Shown piece by piece: positions 1 to 9,007 of a stretch of DNA of 64,000 bases; position 1 is the stretch's first letter; each line of letters opens with the position of its first letter. Made by a program: the position numbers and the translations under genes. This stretch comes from CBDFLD01 sp965249005 (GTDB lineage Bacteria > Acidobacteriota > UBA6911). Under the pieces are notes generated by a model, which was given only the letters and a program-made list of their open reading frames with translations, was not told the DNA's origin and made no database searches. The DNA lies in NCBI GenBank assembly GCA_965249005.1, contig CBDFLD010000023.1, positions 806,001 to 870,000 on the forward strand. The letters are read 5' to 3'.

Positions 1-899
1 TCCTTGATTTCAACCGGGTCATACTCGTTTCTTACCTTGAGCTCGCCCCGGACGTCTTCGACCTGGATGCGACCGCCACGCGCCACGGCCTCGATGCTTC
101 CCGTGAGATTCGTCAATCGAGTCTCTCCATACCGATTCGAGGTCTTGATCTCCGCCGCGCAGTCGCGAATCTCCAGAGATCGGTGACTCGTCCTCAGATC
201 GATGGTTCCTTCCAGGTTGGCGGCCCAGATTTCCCCATAGGCATTCTGCACAAACAGCCGCAATCTCTTCGGTACGGTAATCTCCATATGGGTTTTGAAA
301 CGATAGTTCCGATCGGCGAGTCTATCTCGGTTCGTTGCGATGACGACCTCCGATCCCTCTGTCAGGGTTTCGAGGTTGATCTCGGCGGCAATCTCGGCGG
401 CTTGGGACTCTGTGTCTTCATAGACGACCTTACGAAGCCGGACCCGGATCTGTTGGTCATTCCCCGGATCGAGTCTGACGGAACCGTAGGAATTGCGGAC
501 TCGCAAGGTCAAAGTCTCGGGGAAAGGGACGCTCGCATCTTCGCTGAAGGAATAAGACGTGCCAAGCCAGTCGCCGGGCCGAATCTGGCGATCGCCGATC
601 GTAATGGGAATACGAATATCCATGAGACGGCTGGAGGAAATCTTGGTGACGACCCACCCCAAGAGAACCAGGACTACGATTCCGAATATCTCACCGAAAC
701 GCAGGGAGATGGTGTCTTTGCCGAGAAAATAGTCGAGAAGTTTGCCGAGGCCCAGCAGAATCAAAAAGATCGGCCAGTACCTGCCTACCATCTCGAAAAC
801 GTTTGGAACGACCCTCAGGGTTCCCAGCAGGAAGACGATTCCAAGGACGGTCCACAAAAGGCCCCCAAAAAGGGAAGGTCTCCGTCGTCGTCTAGGCAT
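1..899 (-). CDS. Toastrack (DUF4097-like) envelope protein with N-terminal TM pair, truncated by window edge
   Basis: The reading frame stays open from an ATG at 899 down to base 1, so about 299 residues are visible and the C-terminus lies outside. After an arginine-rich start (MPRRRRR) come two hydrophobic segments (about residues 10-60), resembling the DUF5668/LiaI-LiaF-like TM module. They are followed by a long repetitive beta-rich region with recurring 'GxIxLxTxxR' type strands, as in DUF4097/toastrack domains. Such proteins sit in the inner membrane and are commonly linked to envelope-stress sensing; the exact role here is inferred. It overlaps the preceding gene by 8 nt, so it is likely the last visible gene of an ECF-sigma operon. 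Confidence 0.75.
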   Translation of the reverse strand, partial: MPRRRRRPSLFGGLLWTVLGIVFLLGTLRVVPNVFEMVGRYWPIFLILLGLGKLLDYFLGKDTISLRFGEIFGIVVLVLLGWVVTKISSSRLMDIRIPITIGDRQIRPGDWLGTSYSFSEDASVPFPETLTLRVRNSYGSVRLDPGNDQQIRVRLRKVVYEDTESQAAEIAAEINLETLTEGSEVVIATNRDRLADRNYRFKTHMEITVPKRLRLFVQNAYGEIWAANLEGTIDLRTSHRSLEIRDCAAEIKTSNRYGETRLTNLTGSIEAVARGGRIQVEDVRGELKVRNEYDPVEIK

Positions 900-1179
900 C
901 GCCGTTGCTCCTGTCGCTCCCGGGTCCGGAAGTCCCTGAAACTCGTTCCGATTCCGCCATAGGTGGCACTTCCGTCCAGGTGTAGTGCAAGTAGAGCTTT
1001 CTTGCTCCTACCAGGATGAGCATGACGGGCCAATAGCGGGAAAGGAGCCACCAGGGATCCCAAAAGGGGCGGTCCAGGATCCCCCTTGCATAGCTGGACC
1101 AGTTTTCCGTGAGAAGAATGATGCCGATGACCACAAGCGTGATTCCGACCCACAATGAGGCACCCGGGCCTCTCGTCAT
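892..1179 (-). CDS. Small LiaI/DUF5668-like membrane protein
   Basis: A 95-residue protein. I place the start at the ATG at 1179 (MTRGPGASLW) because a strong GGAAGGAG ribosome-binding site lies 7-8 nt upstream; the longer open frame has no such signal. Two hydrophobic helices (about residues 8-24 and 43-63) are joined by a short tryptophan-rich loop, and the tail is hydrophilic and soluble. This arrangement resembles the LiaI-LiaF-like TM region seen in bacterial envelope-stress proteins. The stop overlaps the start of the toastrack gene. Specific function is unknown; a partner role in the same membrane complex is an inference from the operon. Confidence 0.65.
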   Translation of the reverse strand: MTRGPGASLWVGITLVVIGIILLTENWSSYARGILDRPFWDPWWLLSRYWPVMLILVGARKLYLHYTWTEVPPMAESERVSGTSGPGSDRSNGDA

Positions 1180-1202
1180 GTCCGGACTCTCCTTCCGCGA
1201 AA

Positions 1203-1826
1203 CTAGTTGTTCTCCCCCAAGATTCCCTCGGCGGAGCCCTTGGGCTTCTTGTCCTTCAGCGCCCGAAAGACGAGATAGCCACCCAAACAGATGAAGACCA
1301 GCGGCCATAACAAATGGAGAAACTGGTAGGGAATCAGTTCCTGAAGTAGAAACAGGACTCCCAGGATGATCAGGAAAACACCCCACGCCATGTTGGAGCT
1401 GTTCTTCGGTGGTTGCAGTGGTTTTCCGGTCGAGAGTTGCGCGCGGGTCTGCTCCTCAGCAATTCGATAGGAGTCAAACATGGTAAAGACGAGAAAGGCG
1501 AAGGCGCCCATTCCGAATATGCCGTGGACGTGGCCGCCGAGGATAACCAGTCCCGCGAAAACCGCGAAGTAGGTTGCGGCTTTGATGTACTCGTTGTTAT
1601 AGACGGCCCCCATGCCCGGAATGAGTGATAACAGGGCGGCCCGCTTGGGTGAATCCGTAGGAATTCGAAGGTCCTTCGCCGCGGCGGCCCATTCCGCTCC
1701 CCGTACCAAACAGTCTTGGCAGTAGACCTGTCCCTTGATCTGATGCGAGCATTCCAGACAAAGCGGCTTGTTGCAAGTCCTGCAGAGCTCCCTGGACTCC
1801 GCGTTGGGATGGTATGAGCAGTTCAT
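1203..1826 (-). CDS. B-box zinc-finger membrane protein
   Basis: About 207 residues from the ATG at 1826, which has GAGGAG 8 nt upstream; a GTG nine bases earlier overlaps that ribosome-binding site. The N-terminus carries a B-box-like zinc finger with ordered Cys/His ligands (C..H.....C..C....C..C.H......C..C, residues 3-41). It is followed by several hydrophobic helices (about 65-125 and 150-195), the last resembling a DUF5668 segment. Similar B-box/TM proteins are common next to ECF sigma factors in Acidobacteria-like genomes. It lies 16 nt after the anti-sigma gene and so is probably cotranscribed. Binding partner unknown. Confidence 0.7.
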   Translation of the reverse strand: MNCSYHPNAESRELCRTCNKPLCLECSHQIKGQVYCQDCLVRGAEWAAAAKDLRIPTDSPKRAALLSLIPGMGAVYNNEYIKAATYFAVFAGLVILGGHVHGIFGMGAFAFLVFTMFDSYRIAEEQTRAQLSTGKPLQPPKNSSNMAWGVFLIILGVLFLLQELIPYQFLHLLWPLVFICLGGYLVFRALKDKKPKGSAEGILGENN

Positions 1827-1842
1827 TCCTGCCACTCCTCGA

Positions 1843-2493
1843 TCATGCTATCGCCTGCCTCTTCATTGCTCCGGGAAAGGCCAGGCCATTCTTGCCGTCC
1901 GGCGTCTCCCCGCCAGGACCCGGTTCTGCCGAGTCCGGACCGCCCCCTTCGAGCGGAACGTCCAGTTCCTCGATGAAAAGACCCAGTTGATTCAAAAACC
2001 TATCCTTGAAGAAACCCGCTTCGGCTTGCAACTCATTGCTCCGGTCCCAGATCCGAAGGCCGCTCGCGTAGACCTCCTGGATATTCTGATCCACGGTACG
2101 CAGCACGGATTGCGGAGAAAAGCCCGCTAGGAAACCCGAGGTTCCGGGCAGGATGAAGTTCGTCGACAGGACCACAAACAGGGTTGCGAGCGCGACGCCC
2201 ATAGCGAAGCGGAGGCTGAATACGGGTGCGAGAAGGTATTGATCGAGTATCTCCCGGAACGTCAGGGTCCGGGCCCGCCCGGACGTTCGTAGCAAAATCC
2301 TTTCGAGAAGCGGCCGGCCAGGGTCGATAATCGGGACGTTTTGACAATCGACCATTGTGCTGCGCACACCTTCCAGGAGTTCCGCGCAGCCGCGGCACAC
2401 ATGGAGGTGCGCCGCGATCTCGGTTCGATCCTGCACCGACAAGCTTTGGTCTAGAAAGTCGCTGAGAATCTCTTCAAAACGGTGACATTCCAA
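1843..2493 (-). CDS. Putative zinc-finger anti-sigma factor (zf-HC2 type)
   Basis: Encodes about 216 residues. The N-terminal ~45 residues contain the H...C..C zinc-binding anti-sigma motif (HLHVCRGC, about residues 29-36) typical of zf-HC2/ZAS proteins. A TM helix lies at about residues 98-117 (FAMGVALATLFVVLST), followed by a periplasmic tail. The open frame allows a GTG at 2502, but AGGAG would then abut the start. The TTG at 2493 has AGGAG 8 nt upstream and is preferred. It lies directly behind the ECF sigma gene, as cognate anti-sigma factors usually do, and presumably holds that sigma factor at the inner membrane. Confidence 0.8.
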   Translation of the reverse strand: MECHRFEEILSDFLDQSLSVQDRTEIAAHLHVCRGCAELLEGVRSTMVDCQNVPIIDPGRPLLERILLRTSGRARTLTFREILDQYLLAPVFSLRFAMGVALATLFVVLSTNFILPGTSGFLAGFSPQSVLRTVDQNIQEVYASGLRIWDRSNELQAEAGFFKDRFLNQLGLFIEELDVPLEGGGPDSAEPGPGGETPDGKNGLAFPGAMKRQAIA

Positions 2494-2504
2494 GACTCGC
2501 ACTC

Positions 2505-3092
2505 CTAGTCTGCCGATCCGGCAAGCCCTGATTGCGCTCGTCGCTTCGAAAGCAGCTTGGCCAGCTCTATTCTGCCACGATTGATCCGACTTTTGACGGT
2601 TCCCTCCGGAATCGCCAGTATATCCGCAATCTCCTGGTAGGCCATCCCCTCTAGGTCTCTGAGGATGACCGCTTCCTTGAGCTCTGCGGAAAGAGACTGC
2701 AATCCATCCCGAAGGAACCGGGCGGCGTCCCTTTGTTCAGCGATGCGATGAGGATCGGGAGTCTTCTCATCCGCCAGATTCAATGTTTCGAGCTCTTCGC
2801 TGCCCGCCGATTTCTGAAAGCGCCGACTCTGACGATAGTGATCGATAATGAGATTTCGTCCTACCCTGAGAATCCAGCTTTGCAGGCTGCCCGCGTTGGA
2901 ACGGAAGCTGTTGAGATTCTGGTATATACGGATGAAAATATCCTGGGTCAGATCCTCTGCTTCTTCCCTCCGTCCCGTGTAGCGATAGCTCAGGTTGAAA
3001 ATTCTTCGGGTGTACATGGTTACAATCATTTCCCAGGCGGAATCGTCTCCTTGAAGACAGCGCTCTACAAGTTTCACGTCGCCCGAGGGCAC
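2505..3092 (-). CDS. ECF-family RNA polymerase sigma factor (RpoE-like)
   Basis: About 195 residues with sigma region 2 (FNLSYRYTGRREEAEDLTQDIFIRIY, then SWILRVGRNLIIDHYR) and region 4 (LKEAVILRDLEGMAYQEIADIL...GTVKSRINRGR). It directs core RNA polymerase to envelope-stress-type promoters. The frame could begin at a TTG at 3152. The GTG at 3092 is preceded by AAGGAG at 6 nt spacing and gives the usual short N-terminus, so I chose it. The anti-sigma gene starts within about ten bases of its stop, implying translational coupling. Transcribed divergently from nrdR. Autoregulation of the operon is likely but was not seen directly. Confidence 0.88.
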   Translation of the reverse strand: MPSGDVKLVERCLQGDDSAWEMIVTMYTRRIFNLSYRYTGRREEAEDLTQDIFIRIYQNLNSFRSNAGSLQSWILRVGRNLIIDHYRQSRRFQKSAGSEELETLNLADEKTPDPHRIAEQRDAARFLRDGLQSLSAELKEAVILRDLEGMAYQEIADILAIPEGTVKSRINRGRIELAKLLSKRRAQSGLAGSAD

Positions 3093-3207
3093 TTGTATCT
3101 CCTTGTCTTCAATCCCGTTTCCCAAAGACTGTAACGAGCGGGTTGGGGTCAAAGTTCAAAAAAAGGGCGCTTCGAGGTCCTTTGGACCGCTCAACTTCTA
3201 TTTACCC

Positions 3208-3236
3208 TTGACGTCTGGTGTTATTTTCTATTTTAT
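3208..3236 (+). promoter_or_regulatory. Sigma-70-like promoter upstream of nrdR
   Basis: TTGACG (3208-3213) and TTTTAT (3231-3236) are separated by 17 nt and end 29 nt before the nrdR start codon. The -35 matches consensus at 5 of 6 positions and the -10 at 4 of 6. Recognised by eye only. Confidence 0.45.
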
Positions 3237-3265
3237 CTCAGAAACTTTCCGCGGGGCGAACCGAC

Positions 3266-3724
3266 ATGAAGTGTCCCTACTGTGGATTCCTGAAGGATCG
3301 TGTGGTGGACTCTCGCGAGAGCCGCCGCGGCGATTCTATTCGACGACGACGTCAGTGTTCCGGCTGCTCGCGACGCTTCACGAGCTACGAGCGTATCGAC
3401 GAGATCCCCCACATGGTCGTAAAGAAGGGCGGAGGGCGGGAACGGTTCGACCGCACCAAACTCCTGTCCGGTCTTCTGAAGGCCTGCGAAAAGCGGCCCG
3501 TAAGCCTATCGCAGCTAGAGCGAATTGTCGATCAAGTGGAACTACAGGTTCAGGAGCACCCTGAACACGAGCTGGGAACAGAAGTGGTCGGCAAGTATCT
3601 GTTGTCGGAATTGCGGCGTCTGGACAAGGTTGCTTATCTGCGTTTTGCGTCGGTTTACCTCGAGTTCGAGGACGTGACCGAATTCATGACAGAGATCAAC
3701 GAGTTGTTCGAAAAAAAATCCTGA
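3266..3724 (+). CDS. nrdR: Transcriptional repressor NrdR
   Basis: The 152-residue protein starts at the ATG at 3266 (MKCPYCG). It has the zinc ribbon (CPYC at 3-6 and CSGC at 31-34) followed by an ATP-cone domain (about 49-139; FDRTKLLSGLLKACEKRPV), the classic NrdR architecture and length. NrdR senses (d)ATP and represses ribonucleotide reductase operons by binding NrdR boxes. The upstream in-frame extension is unlikely because it would precede the conserved MKCPxC start. A sigma-70-like promoter lies just upstream, and lon follows after about 80 nt. Confidence 0.96.
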   Translation: MKCPYCGFLKDRVVDSRESRRGDSIRRRRQCSGCSRRFTSYERIDEIPHMVVKKGGGRERFDRTKLLSGLLKACEKRPVSLSQLERIVDQVELQVQEHPEHELGTEVVGKYLLSELRRLDKVAYLRFASVYLEFEDVTEFMTEINELFEKKS

Positions 3725-3802
3725 TCCCATCCGGGCCTCATTGTCGATAATCCTGTAGATTCATCAGTGTCTTCCTATCTAGAAAGGAATGGTAAGTCGC
3801 GT

Positions 3803-6163
3803 ATGGCGATTGCGGACCCGAAGGTAGAGGATTCGAACTCAGACGAAACGCTGGAAATACCGGAGAAGCTTCCTGTTCTTCCAGTGCGCCACGTCGTCAC
3901 CTTCCCTTACATGATCGTTCCCCTCATGGTCTCCGAGAGCAGAAGCATTCATGCCTTGGACAGGGCTTTTGCCCGTTCGCGTATGATATTTCTGGCTACC
4001 CAGCGGGACCAGGACCAAGAGGATCCTGATTCGGCCGATTTGTACGAGATCGGCACCGTCGGCATCGTCATCCGCATGCTCAAGATGCAGGACGACAACG
4101 TTCGCGTCATGGTGCAGGGAATCGCCCGTGCCCAAGTGGAGCGCTGGAAGGAGACCCGAGACCACATCGCCGCGAAGATCCAGGTAATCGAGGAACGGAA
4201 AGTCGAAATCGATCCCGTGAAGATGGAGGCCCTGAGCCGCAGCATCCATCTGGGCCTGGAGAACGCAGCTTCTTTGGGCAAGAGCATTTCTCCCGAAGTG
4301 TTGGCCATTGCGGGGAACATGGACGACCCAGGGCAATTGGCCGATCTGACGGCGACCAATCTTTCACTCAAGATCGAAGAATCGCAAGAAATCCTCTGCA
4401 TCTTGGACCCTCTGGACCGATTGCACCGTGTTCACGAGTACCTCATGCGGGAAGTGGAACTCCTCACCGTGCAGCATCAGATCAGCAGCCAGGCGCGGGA
4501 CGAAATTGACAAGGGCCAGCGGGAGTACTTCTTGAGGCAGCAGCTCAAGGCGATCCAGACCGAGCTCGGCGAGGGGAACGACCTATCCGAAGAGATCCAA
4601 ACGTATGTCGCCCGTGCCAAGGAAAAGAACCTGCCCAAGGCGGCGCGTGAAGAATTTGATCGCCAGGTTCGGCGGTTGGAGCACATGAATCCCGATATGG
4701 CCGAGGCGACCACGGTGCGCACCTATCTGGACTGGATGGTTGCTTTGCCATGGGACGATCGAAGCAAGGACAACCTGAACTTGAAGAAGGCACGCCAGAC
4801 GCTGAACGATGACCATTTTGGTCTCGATCGCATCAAGAGGAGAATCCTGGAGCATCTGGCCGTGCGCAAGCTGAAGAAGGAAAGCAAGGGTCCCATTCTC
4901 TGCTTCGTGGGGCCACCGGGCACCGGAAAAACCTCATTGGGCAAATCGATTGCCCATGCCCTGGGGAGGCGGTTCGTTCGCTTGAGTCTGGGCGGAGTCC
5001 ATGACGAAGCGGAGATCCGCGGGCATCGGCGGACCTATGTCGGGGCCATGCCGGGACGGATCATTCAAGGGCTTCGCCAGGCCGGTACAGCCAACCCCGT
5101 CTTCATGATGGACGAGGTGGACAAGCTGGGGACGGATTTCCGTGGAGATCCCTCGTCGGCACTTCTCGAAGTGCTTGATCCTGAACAGAATTCTTCATTT
5201 CAGGACAACTACATTGGCGTGCCATTTGATCTCTCCAAGGTCTTGTTTATCATGACCGCCAACGTCCTGGACACGATACAGCCGGCCGTTCGAGACCGAA
5301 TGGAAGTGATCCGGCTTTCCGGATACACGGAAGAGGAAAAGGTCCAGATCGCCAGGCGTCATATCATCCCTCGCCAGCTGACCCACCACGGACTCAGGGC
5401 GACCGACTTGGTCTTGTCCGACGACTCGATTCACGAAATCGCGAGAGGCTATACCCGAGAAGCGGGAGTTCGCAACCTGGAACGCGAAATCGCCACCCTG
5501 TGTCGCAAGGTCGCAATGAAGTACGCCATGAGTCGCCGCACCCCGGTCCGAATGACGGTTGCCAAGCTTTCCCGGTATCTGGGTGCCCGTAGAGTCTTGC
5601 CTGACGGGCGACTCGTTCGGGATCAGATCGGAATCTCGACCGGGATGGCATGGACTCCTGTTGGTGGAGAAATCCTCTTTATCGAGGCGCAGTCGATGTT
5701 GGGACGCGGGAACCTCATTCTCACCGGACAAATGGGCGAAGTGATGCGAGAGTCTGCCCAAGCAGCTTTGAGCTACGCCAGGGCCCACGCGGCGGAGTAC
5801 GGAATCGACCACGAGTACTTTGCAAACCGGGATTTTCATATTCATATTCCAGCCGGTGCTATTCCCAAAGACGGTCCTTCTGCGGGGGTTACGCTCACAT
5901 CTGCGCTCGTCTCTGCCTGTACCGGACGACCGGTCAACCGGGACATCGCGATGACCGGCGAAATCACCCTACGCGGAGACGTATTGCCGGTCGGCGGAAT
6001 CAAAGAGAAGATGCTGGCCGCCCGCCGGGCTCAAATCGGCACCGTCATCCTTCCCCGGCAGAATCAGCGGGATCTGACCGACGTTCCGAAGGACCTGAGG
6101 GGCCAGGTGCGAGTCGTCTTCGTGGACAAGATGAATGAAGTTCTGAAACGCGCCTTGACATAG
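3803..6163 (+). CDS. lon: ATP-dependent protease Lon (La)
   Basis: About 786 residues from the ATG at 3803; an alternative GTG at 3767 adds 12 residues but has no ribosome-binding site. The order is the N-terminal LON substrate-binding domain (LPVLPVRHVVTFPYMIVPL), a coiled-coil region, then the AAA+ module with Walker A GPPGTGKT and Walker B VFMMDEVDKL. The C-terminal S16 protease domain contains the catalytic Ser in PKDGPSAG and Lys in the GGIKEKMLAA segment. Lon is the cytosolic quality-control protease degrading misfolded and regulatory proteins. Length matches the family. thiL begins 26 nt downstream. Confidence 0.97.
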   Translation: MAIADPKVEDSNSDETLEIPEKLPVLPVRHVVTFPYMIVPLMVSESRSIHALDRAFARSRMIFLATQRDQDQEDPDSADLYEIGTVGIVIRMLKMQDDNVRVMVQGIARAQVERWKETRDHIAAKIQVIEERKVEIDPVKMEALSRSIHLGLENAASLGKSISPEVLAIAGNMDDPGQLADLTATNLSLKIEESQEILCILDPLDRLHRVHEYLMREVELLTVQHQISSQARDEIDKGQREYFLRQQLKAIQTELGEGNDLSEEIQTYVARAKEKNLPKAAREEFDRQVRRLEHMNPDMAEATTVRTYLDWMVALPWDDRSKDNLNLKKARQTLNDDHFGLDRIKRRILEHLAVRKLKKESKGPILCFVGPPGTGKTSLGKSIAHALGRRFVRLSLGGVHDEAEIRGHRRTYVGAMPGRIIQGLRQAGTANPVFMMDEVDKLGTDFRGDPSSALLEVLDPEQNSSFQDNYIGVPFDLSKVLFIMTANVLDTIQPAVRDRMEVIRLSGYTEEEKVQIARRHIIPRQLTHHGLRATDLVLSDDSIHEIARGYTREAGVRNLEREIATLCRKVAMKYAMSRRTPVRMTVAKLSRYLGARRVLPDGRLVRDQIGISTGMAWTPVGGEILFIEAQSMLGRGNLILTGQMGEVMRESAQAALSYARAHAAEYGIDHEYFANRDFHIHIPAGAIPKDGPSAGVTLTSALVSACTGRPVNRDIAMTGEITLRGDVLPVGGIKEKMLAARRAQIGTVILPRQNQRDLTDVPKDLRGQVRVVFVDKMNEVLKRALT

Positions 6164-6189
6164 GTGTCCTCGGTGCCATAAGTGATAGT

Positions 6190-7197
6190 GTGGCCGAGGG
6201 ACCAACCCGCATAATCAGCGAAGATCAAGTGATTGGAATTGTCCGCAGACAGTTCCGGCACCAAACTCCCGCAGCAAGACTCGGCATCGGAGATGACGCC
6301 GCGGTCATCGATTCGAAGGGTCCGTCGCGCTGGGTTCTTACGACCGACCTTCTGGTAGAGAAAATCGATTTCAGAAGAGATTGGATCACACCTCGGCAGC
6401 TGGGACACAAGGCGCTTGCTGTCAACCTGTCCGACGTCGCCGCAATGGGGGCTCGACCGCGTTTTTTTCTCGTTGCGTTGGCCGTGTCCGACGACGTCCC
6501 TGTTTCCTGGATCCACAGCTTCTATGCGGGGGTGAAAGACTTGGCGCGCCGTCATGGAGCGAGCCTCGTGGGCGGCGATCTTTCTCGTACCTGCTCGGGC
6601 ATTTGCATTACCTTGACGGTGCTGGGCGAAGCGGGCTCGGGCAAGGTGATTCCTCGAAGCGGCGGCCGTGCGGGGGATGTCTTGTTTGTCACCGGCGTGC
6701 TGGGCCGCTCGGCCGCAGGACTGAGACACCTCAAAAAAGGTGGAGTCCCGGCAAAAAGGCGTTGGCAAAGGGAAGCCCTGCGAGCCCATCGAACACCGGA
6801 GCCAAGGTGTCGGGTTGGGTACTGGCTTGCCCAGAAGGGCTTTGCCCGCGCCATGATTGATATCAGCGACGGCTTTTCGACAGACCTGCACCGACTCTGC
6901 GCCGCCTCCCGTGTGGGTGCCGAGGTATACGCAAACCAGCTGCCTCGATTTCGATCCGCTGAACGAATGGGAGAAGACGCCCTCGCACTTGCTCTTCATG
7001 GCGGCGAGGATTTTGAGCTGCTCTTCGCCGTTTCGCCGCGCAAAGTCCGCGCCTTGCAGCGAGCCTATCCAAGAGGGTACCCAAAGCTGTCGATGGTGGG
7101 TACGCTGCGGGCGGGGCGTAGGATCGCACTTGCTCCCGACCCCAGTGGGCCCCCGGCACCGCTGGAGGCGAAGGGCTTTGATCACTTCTCGCGCTAG
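6190..7197 (+). CDS. thiL: Thiamine-monophosphate kinase
   Basis: A 335-residue protein beginning at GTG 6190. It shows the ThiL/AIR-synthase fold landmarks GIGDDAAVI (32-40), VLTTDLLVEKIDF, the NLSDVAAMGARP segment and a C-terminal GGEDFELLF. It phosphorylates thiamine monophosphate to thiamine pyrophosphate with ATP. These metal/ATP-binding aspartates are the family signature. Just 26 nt separates it from lon, so cotranscription is likely. No TPP riboswitch fits in that gap. Confidence 0.95.
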   Translation: MAEGPTRIISEDQVIGIVRRQFRHQTPAARLGIGDDAAVIDSKGPSRWVLTTDLLVEKIDFRRDWITPRQLGHKALAVNLSDVAAMGARPRFFLVALAVSDDVPVSWIHSFYAGVKDLARRHGASLVGGDLSRTCSGICITLTVLGEAGSGKVIPRSGGRAGDVLFVTGVLGRSAAGLRHLKKGGVPAKRRWQREALRAHRTPEPRCRVGYWLAQKGFARAMIDISDGFSTDLHRLCAASRVGAEVYANQLPRFRSAERMGEDALALALHGGEDFELLFAVSPRKVRALQRAYPRGYPKLSMVGTLRAGRRIALAPDPSGPPAPLEAKGFDHFSR

Positions 7198-7265
7198 TTG
7201 TTCCAGCATCGGCCTTCTGTTTCGTGGGCATGGTGTCAAGGGATGAAAGCTGATAACTTCCCGAG

Positions 7266-8825
7266 ATGATGATGCACGCCCTCTATACTGCTCGAATGCG
7301 AGCCTACCCCCGCCAACTTTCCAGGATCGTACGGGTCTGGTGCGCGGCAATTGTCCTCGGTCTGGCGGTTCCTGTCTCGGGCACCGCTCAAGAGCTGGAG
7401 GGTCTGGTCAACATTCGGTTCCAGTTGGACATCCGGACCTTTGCGGTTCTCGCGGCCATCAACGCGGCCGGTTTCGATCTGGATGCGGATCGGATCGGCG
7501 AAAACCCAGCGCGAGGTTTGGTGCGCCAACGGCTGAGTGCGATCGATTCCGCCCTGCAACGGCGCCTACGCGATTCCTATGCGACCAGGGCCGGCAGCTC
7601 CGGACACGCGGAGCAGCAAAGCCGATATATTTCCTTTAGTCTGTTTCTCAGTGGCCCTCCGGAGTTTATGCTCATGCAAGAGCCGGATAGCCTTCCGGCC
7701 GAAGTGAAGGGCCTCGTCGGCTTCGAAAATCTTGTACGAGAGCTCTGGGGTCGCGGGAACCTCGAGTCTACCTGGAAGGAAGTAAGGCCGTTCTATGTGG
7801 CAGAAATGCGACTCTACCGTCCCCTGATTCGGAAAATGATTCTGGGCTGTCTTCAGTTCATGCGGACCGAGGCCAGGGTCGCCTTGGATCGCCAGGTTCT
7901 TTTTGCCGCGGTCTTGTTGAACGGATTTGGGATTGTGAACGCCAGAAATGTCGATCGGGAATATCATCTCTTCGTCGGGCCGAGCAGGAACCGGCAGGAG
8001 TCCATGCGCTCGGTGCGGCATGAATACCTACACTTCATGATCGACCCCATGGTGGCGAAGTATCGTGCGCACTTGCCGGACCCGGAGGCATGGATCGAGT
8101 TGGTTCGCCAGGTTCCAACGCACCGTCCGAGGTATGAGAACTTTGGCATCCTGTTAGCCGAATCTTTCATTCGATCGCTGGAGTTGCACCTGGACCAGTC
8201 GGCCCCAGAGCCGCGAAGGCGAAGGCTCATTGCGCTCTACGAAGAGGGAATGGTCTTGAGTCCCTACTTTGACGAAGCGCTGGCGCGCTTTCGGGGCGCG
8301 AAGAAATCCTTGCAGGAGCACATGCCGTCCATAGTCCAGGGAATCCAGATCAAGAAGGAAAAGAGGCGAACCGGCGCAATCGCGCGATGGAAAGCCGAGC
8401 TCGAAACCCAGGATGCATTGGCCCGGAACCATTCGGAAAAAGCGACTCGTATCCGGGCGCTTCTCGTCGACTCGAATGCACTCCTCGAGTCCGGGCAAAT
8501 GAAGCGGGCGAACGGCCCCCTGGTTCGAGTCCTGGAATTGGACGGAGAAAACCCGCATGCCCTATTCGGCATGGCGCAAATCGCCGCGGCGGATCAGCGC
8601 TTCGAAGTGGCTCTGGGGCTCTACGGCCAAGCCGCGGAAGCCTCAGGGAAGGAGACGTGGATTCGAGCATGGTCCGGTGTGCGACGCGGCAAGATCTTTC
8701 ATTTCTTGGGGGAAGAGGATCGGGCGGCGCTCGAGTGGCAACAAGTACTCGGCCTCGAGGGTGATCTCCGGGGCGCGCGCGAAGCGGCGCGTGCGAGCGT
8801 GAAACAGCGTACGCCTCTTCCGTAG
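7266..8825 (+). CDS. Exported TPR protein with HEYLH (gluzincin-like) motif
   Basis: Up to 519 residues; the start could be ATG 7266 or 7296. A signal-peptide-like hydrophobic stretch ends near a GTAQE site (about residue 42). The middle of the protein holds HEYLH followed by a potential third ligand in ILLAESFIRSLE, an HExxH...E arrangement as in zinc metallopeptidases. The C-terminal ~130 residues are TPR-like helical repeats (LLESGQMKRANGPLVRVLELDGENPHALFGMAQIA). It is probably periplasmic. Catalytic activity is inferred from the motif only, and I do not recognise a named family. The next gene encodes another exported TPR protein. Confidence 0.6.
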   Translation: MMMHALYTARMRAYPRQLSRIVRVWCAAIVLGLAVPVSGTAQELEGLVNIRFQLDIRTFAVLAAINAAGFDLDADRIGENPARGLVRQRLSAIDSALQRRLRDSYATRAGSSGHAEQQSRYISFSLFLSGPPEFMLMQEPDSLPAEVKGLVGFENLVRELWGRGNLESTWKEVRPFYVAEMRLYRPLIRKMILGCLQFMRTEARVALDRQVLFAAVLLNGFGIVNARNVDREYHLFVGPSRNRQESMRSVRHEYLHFMIDPMVAKYRAHLPDPEAWIELVRQVPTHRPRYENFGILLAESFIRSLELHLDQSAPEPRRRRLIALYEEGMVLSPYFDEALARFRGAKKSLQEHMPSIVQGIQIKKEKRRTGAIARWKAELETQDALARNHSEKATRIRALLVDSNALLESGQMKRANGPLVRVLELDGENPHALFGMAQIAAADQRFEVALGLYGQAAEASGKETWIRAWSGVRRGKIFHFLGEEDRAALEWQQVLGLEGDLRGAREAARASVKQRTPLP

Positions 8826-9007
8826 CGTAGTGTTTGGGTTCGAGACGAGATGGCGGCGCCAGAGATGGTTTGGGATCAAAGGACTCTGGCAAAAGGGCGC
8901 CGCCGGGGACGATTTCTAGTACAATAGGAATGGCGAATCCGAGATTGAAGCGTGGGTTTCGTGTGCGGGTCCATGGCCCGGCGAATTCAGAACGTAAGGA
9001 GAGATCA

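Noticed and set aside
6064..7350. 428-codon minus-strand frame overlapping lon and thiL
   Set aside because: Antisense to well-supported lon/thiL coding, Arg/Pro-rich, no domain or ribosome-binding site.
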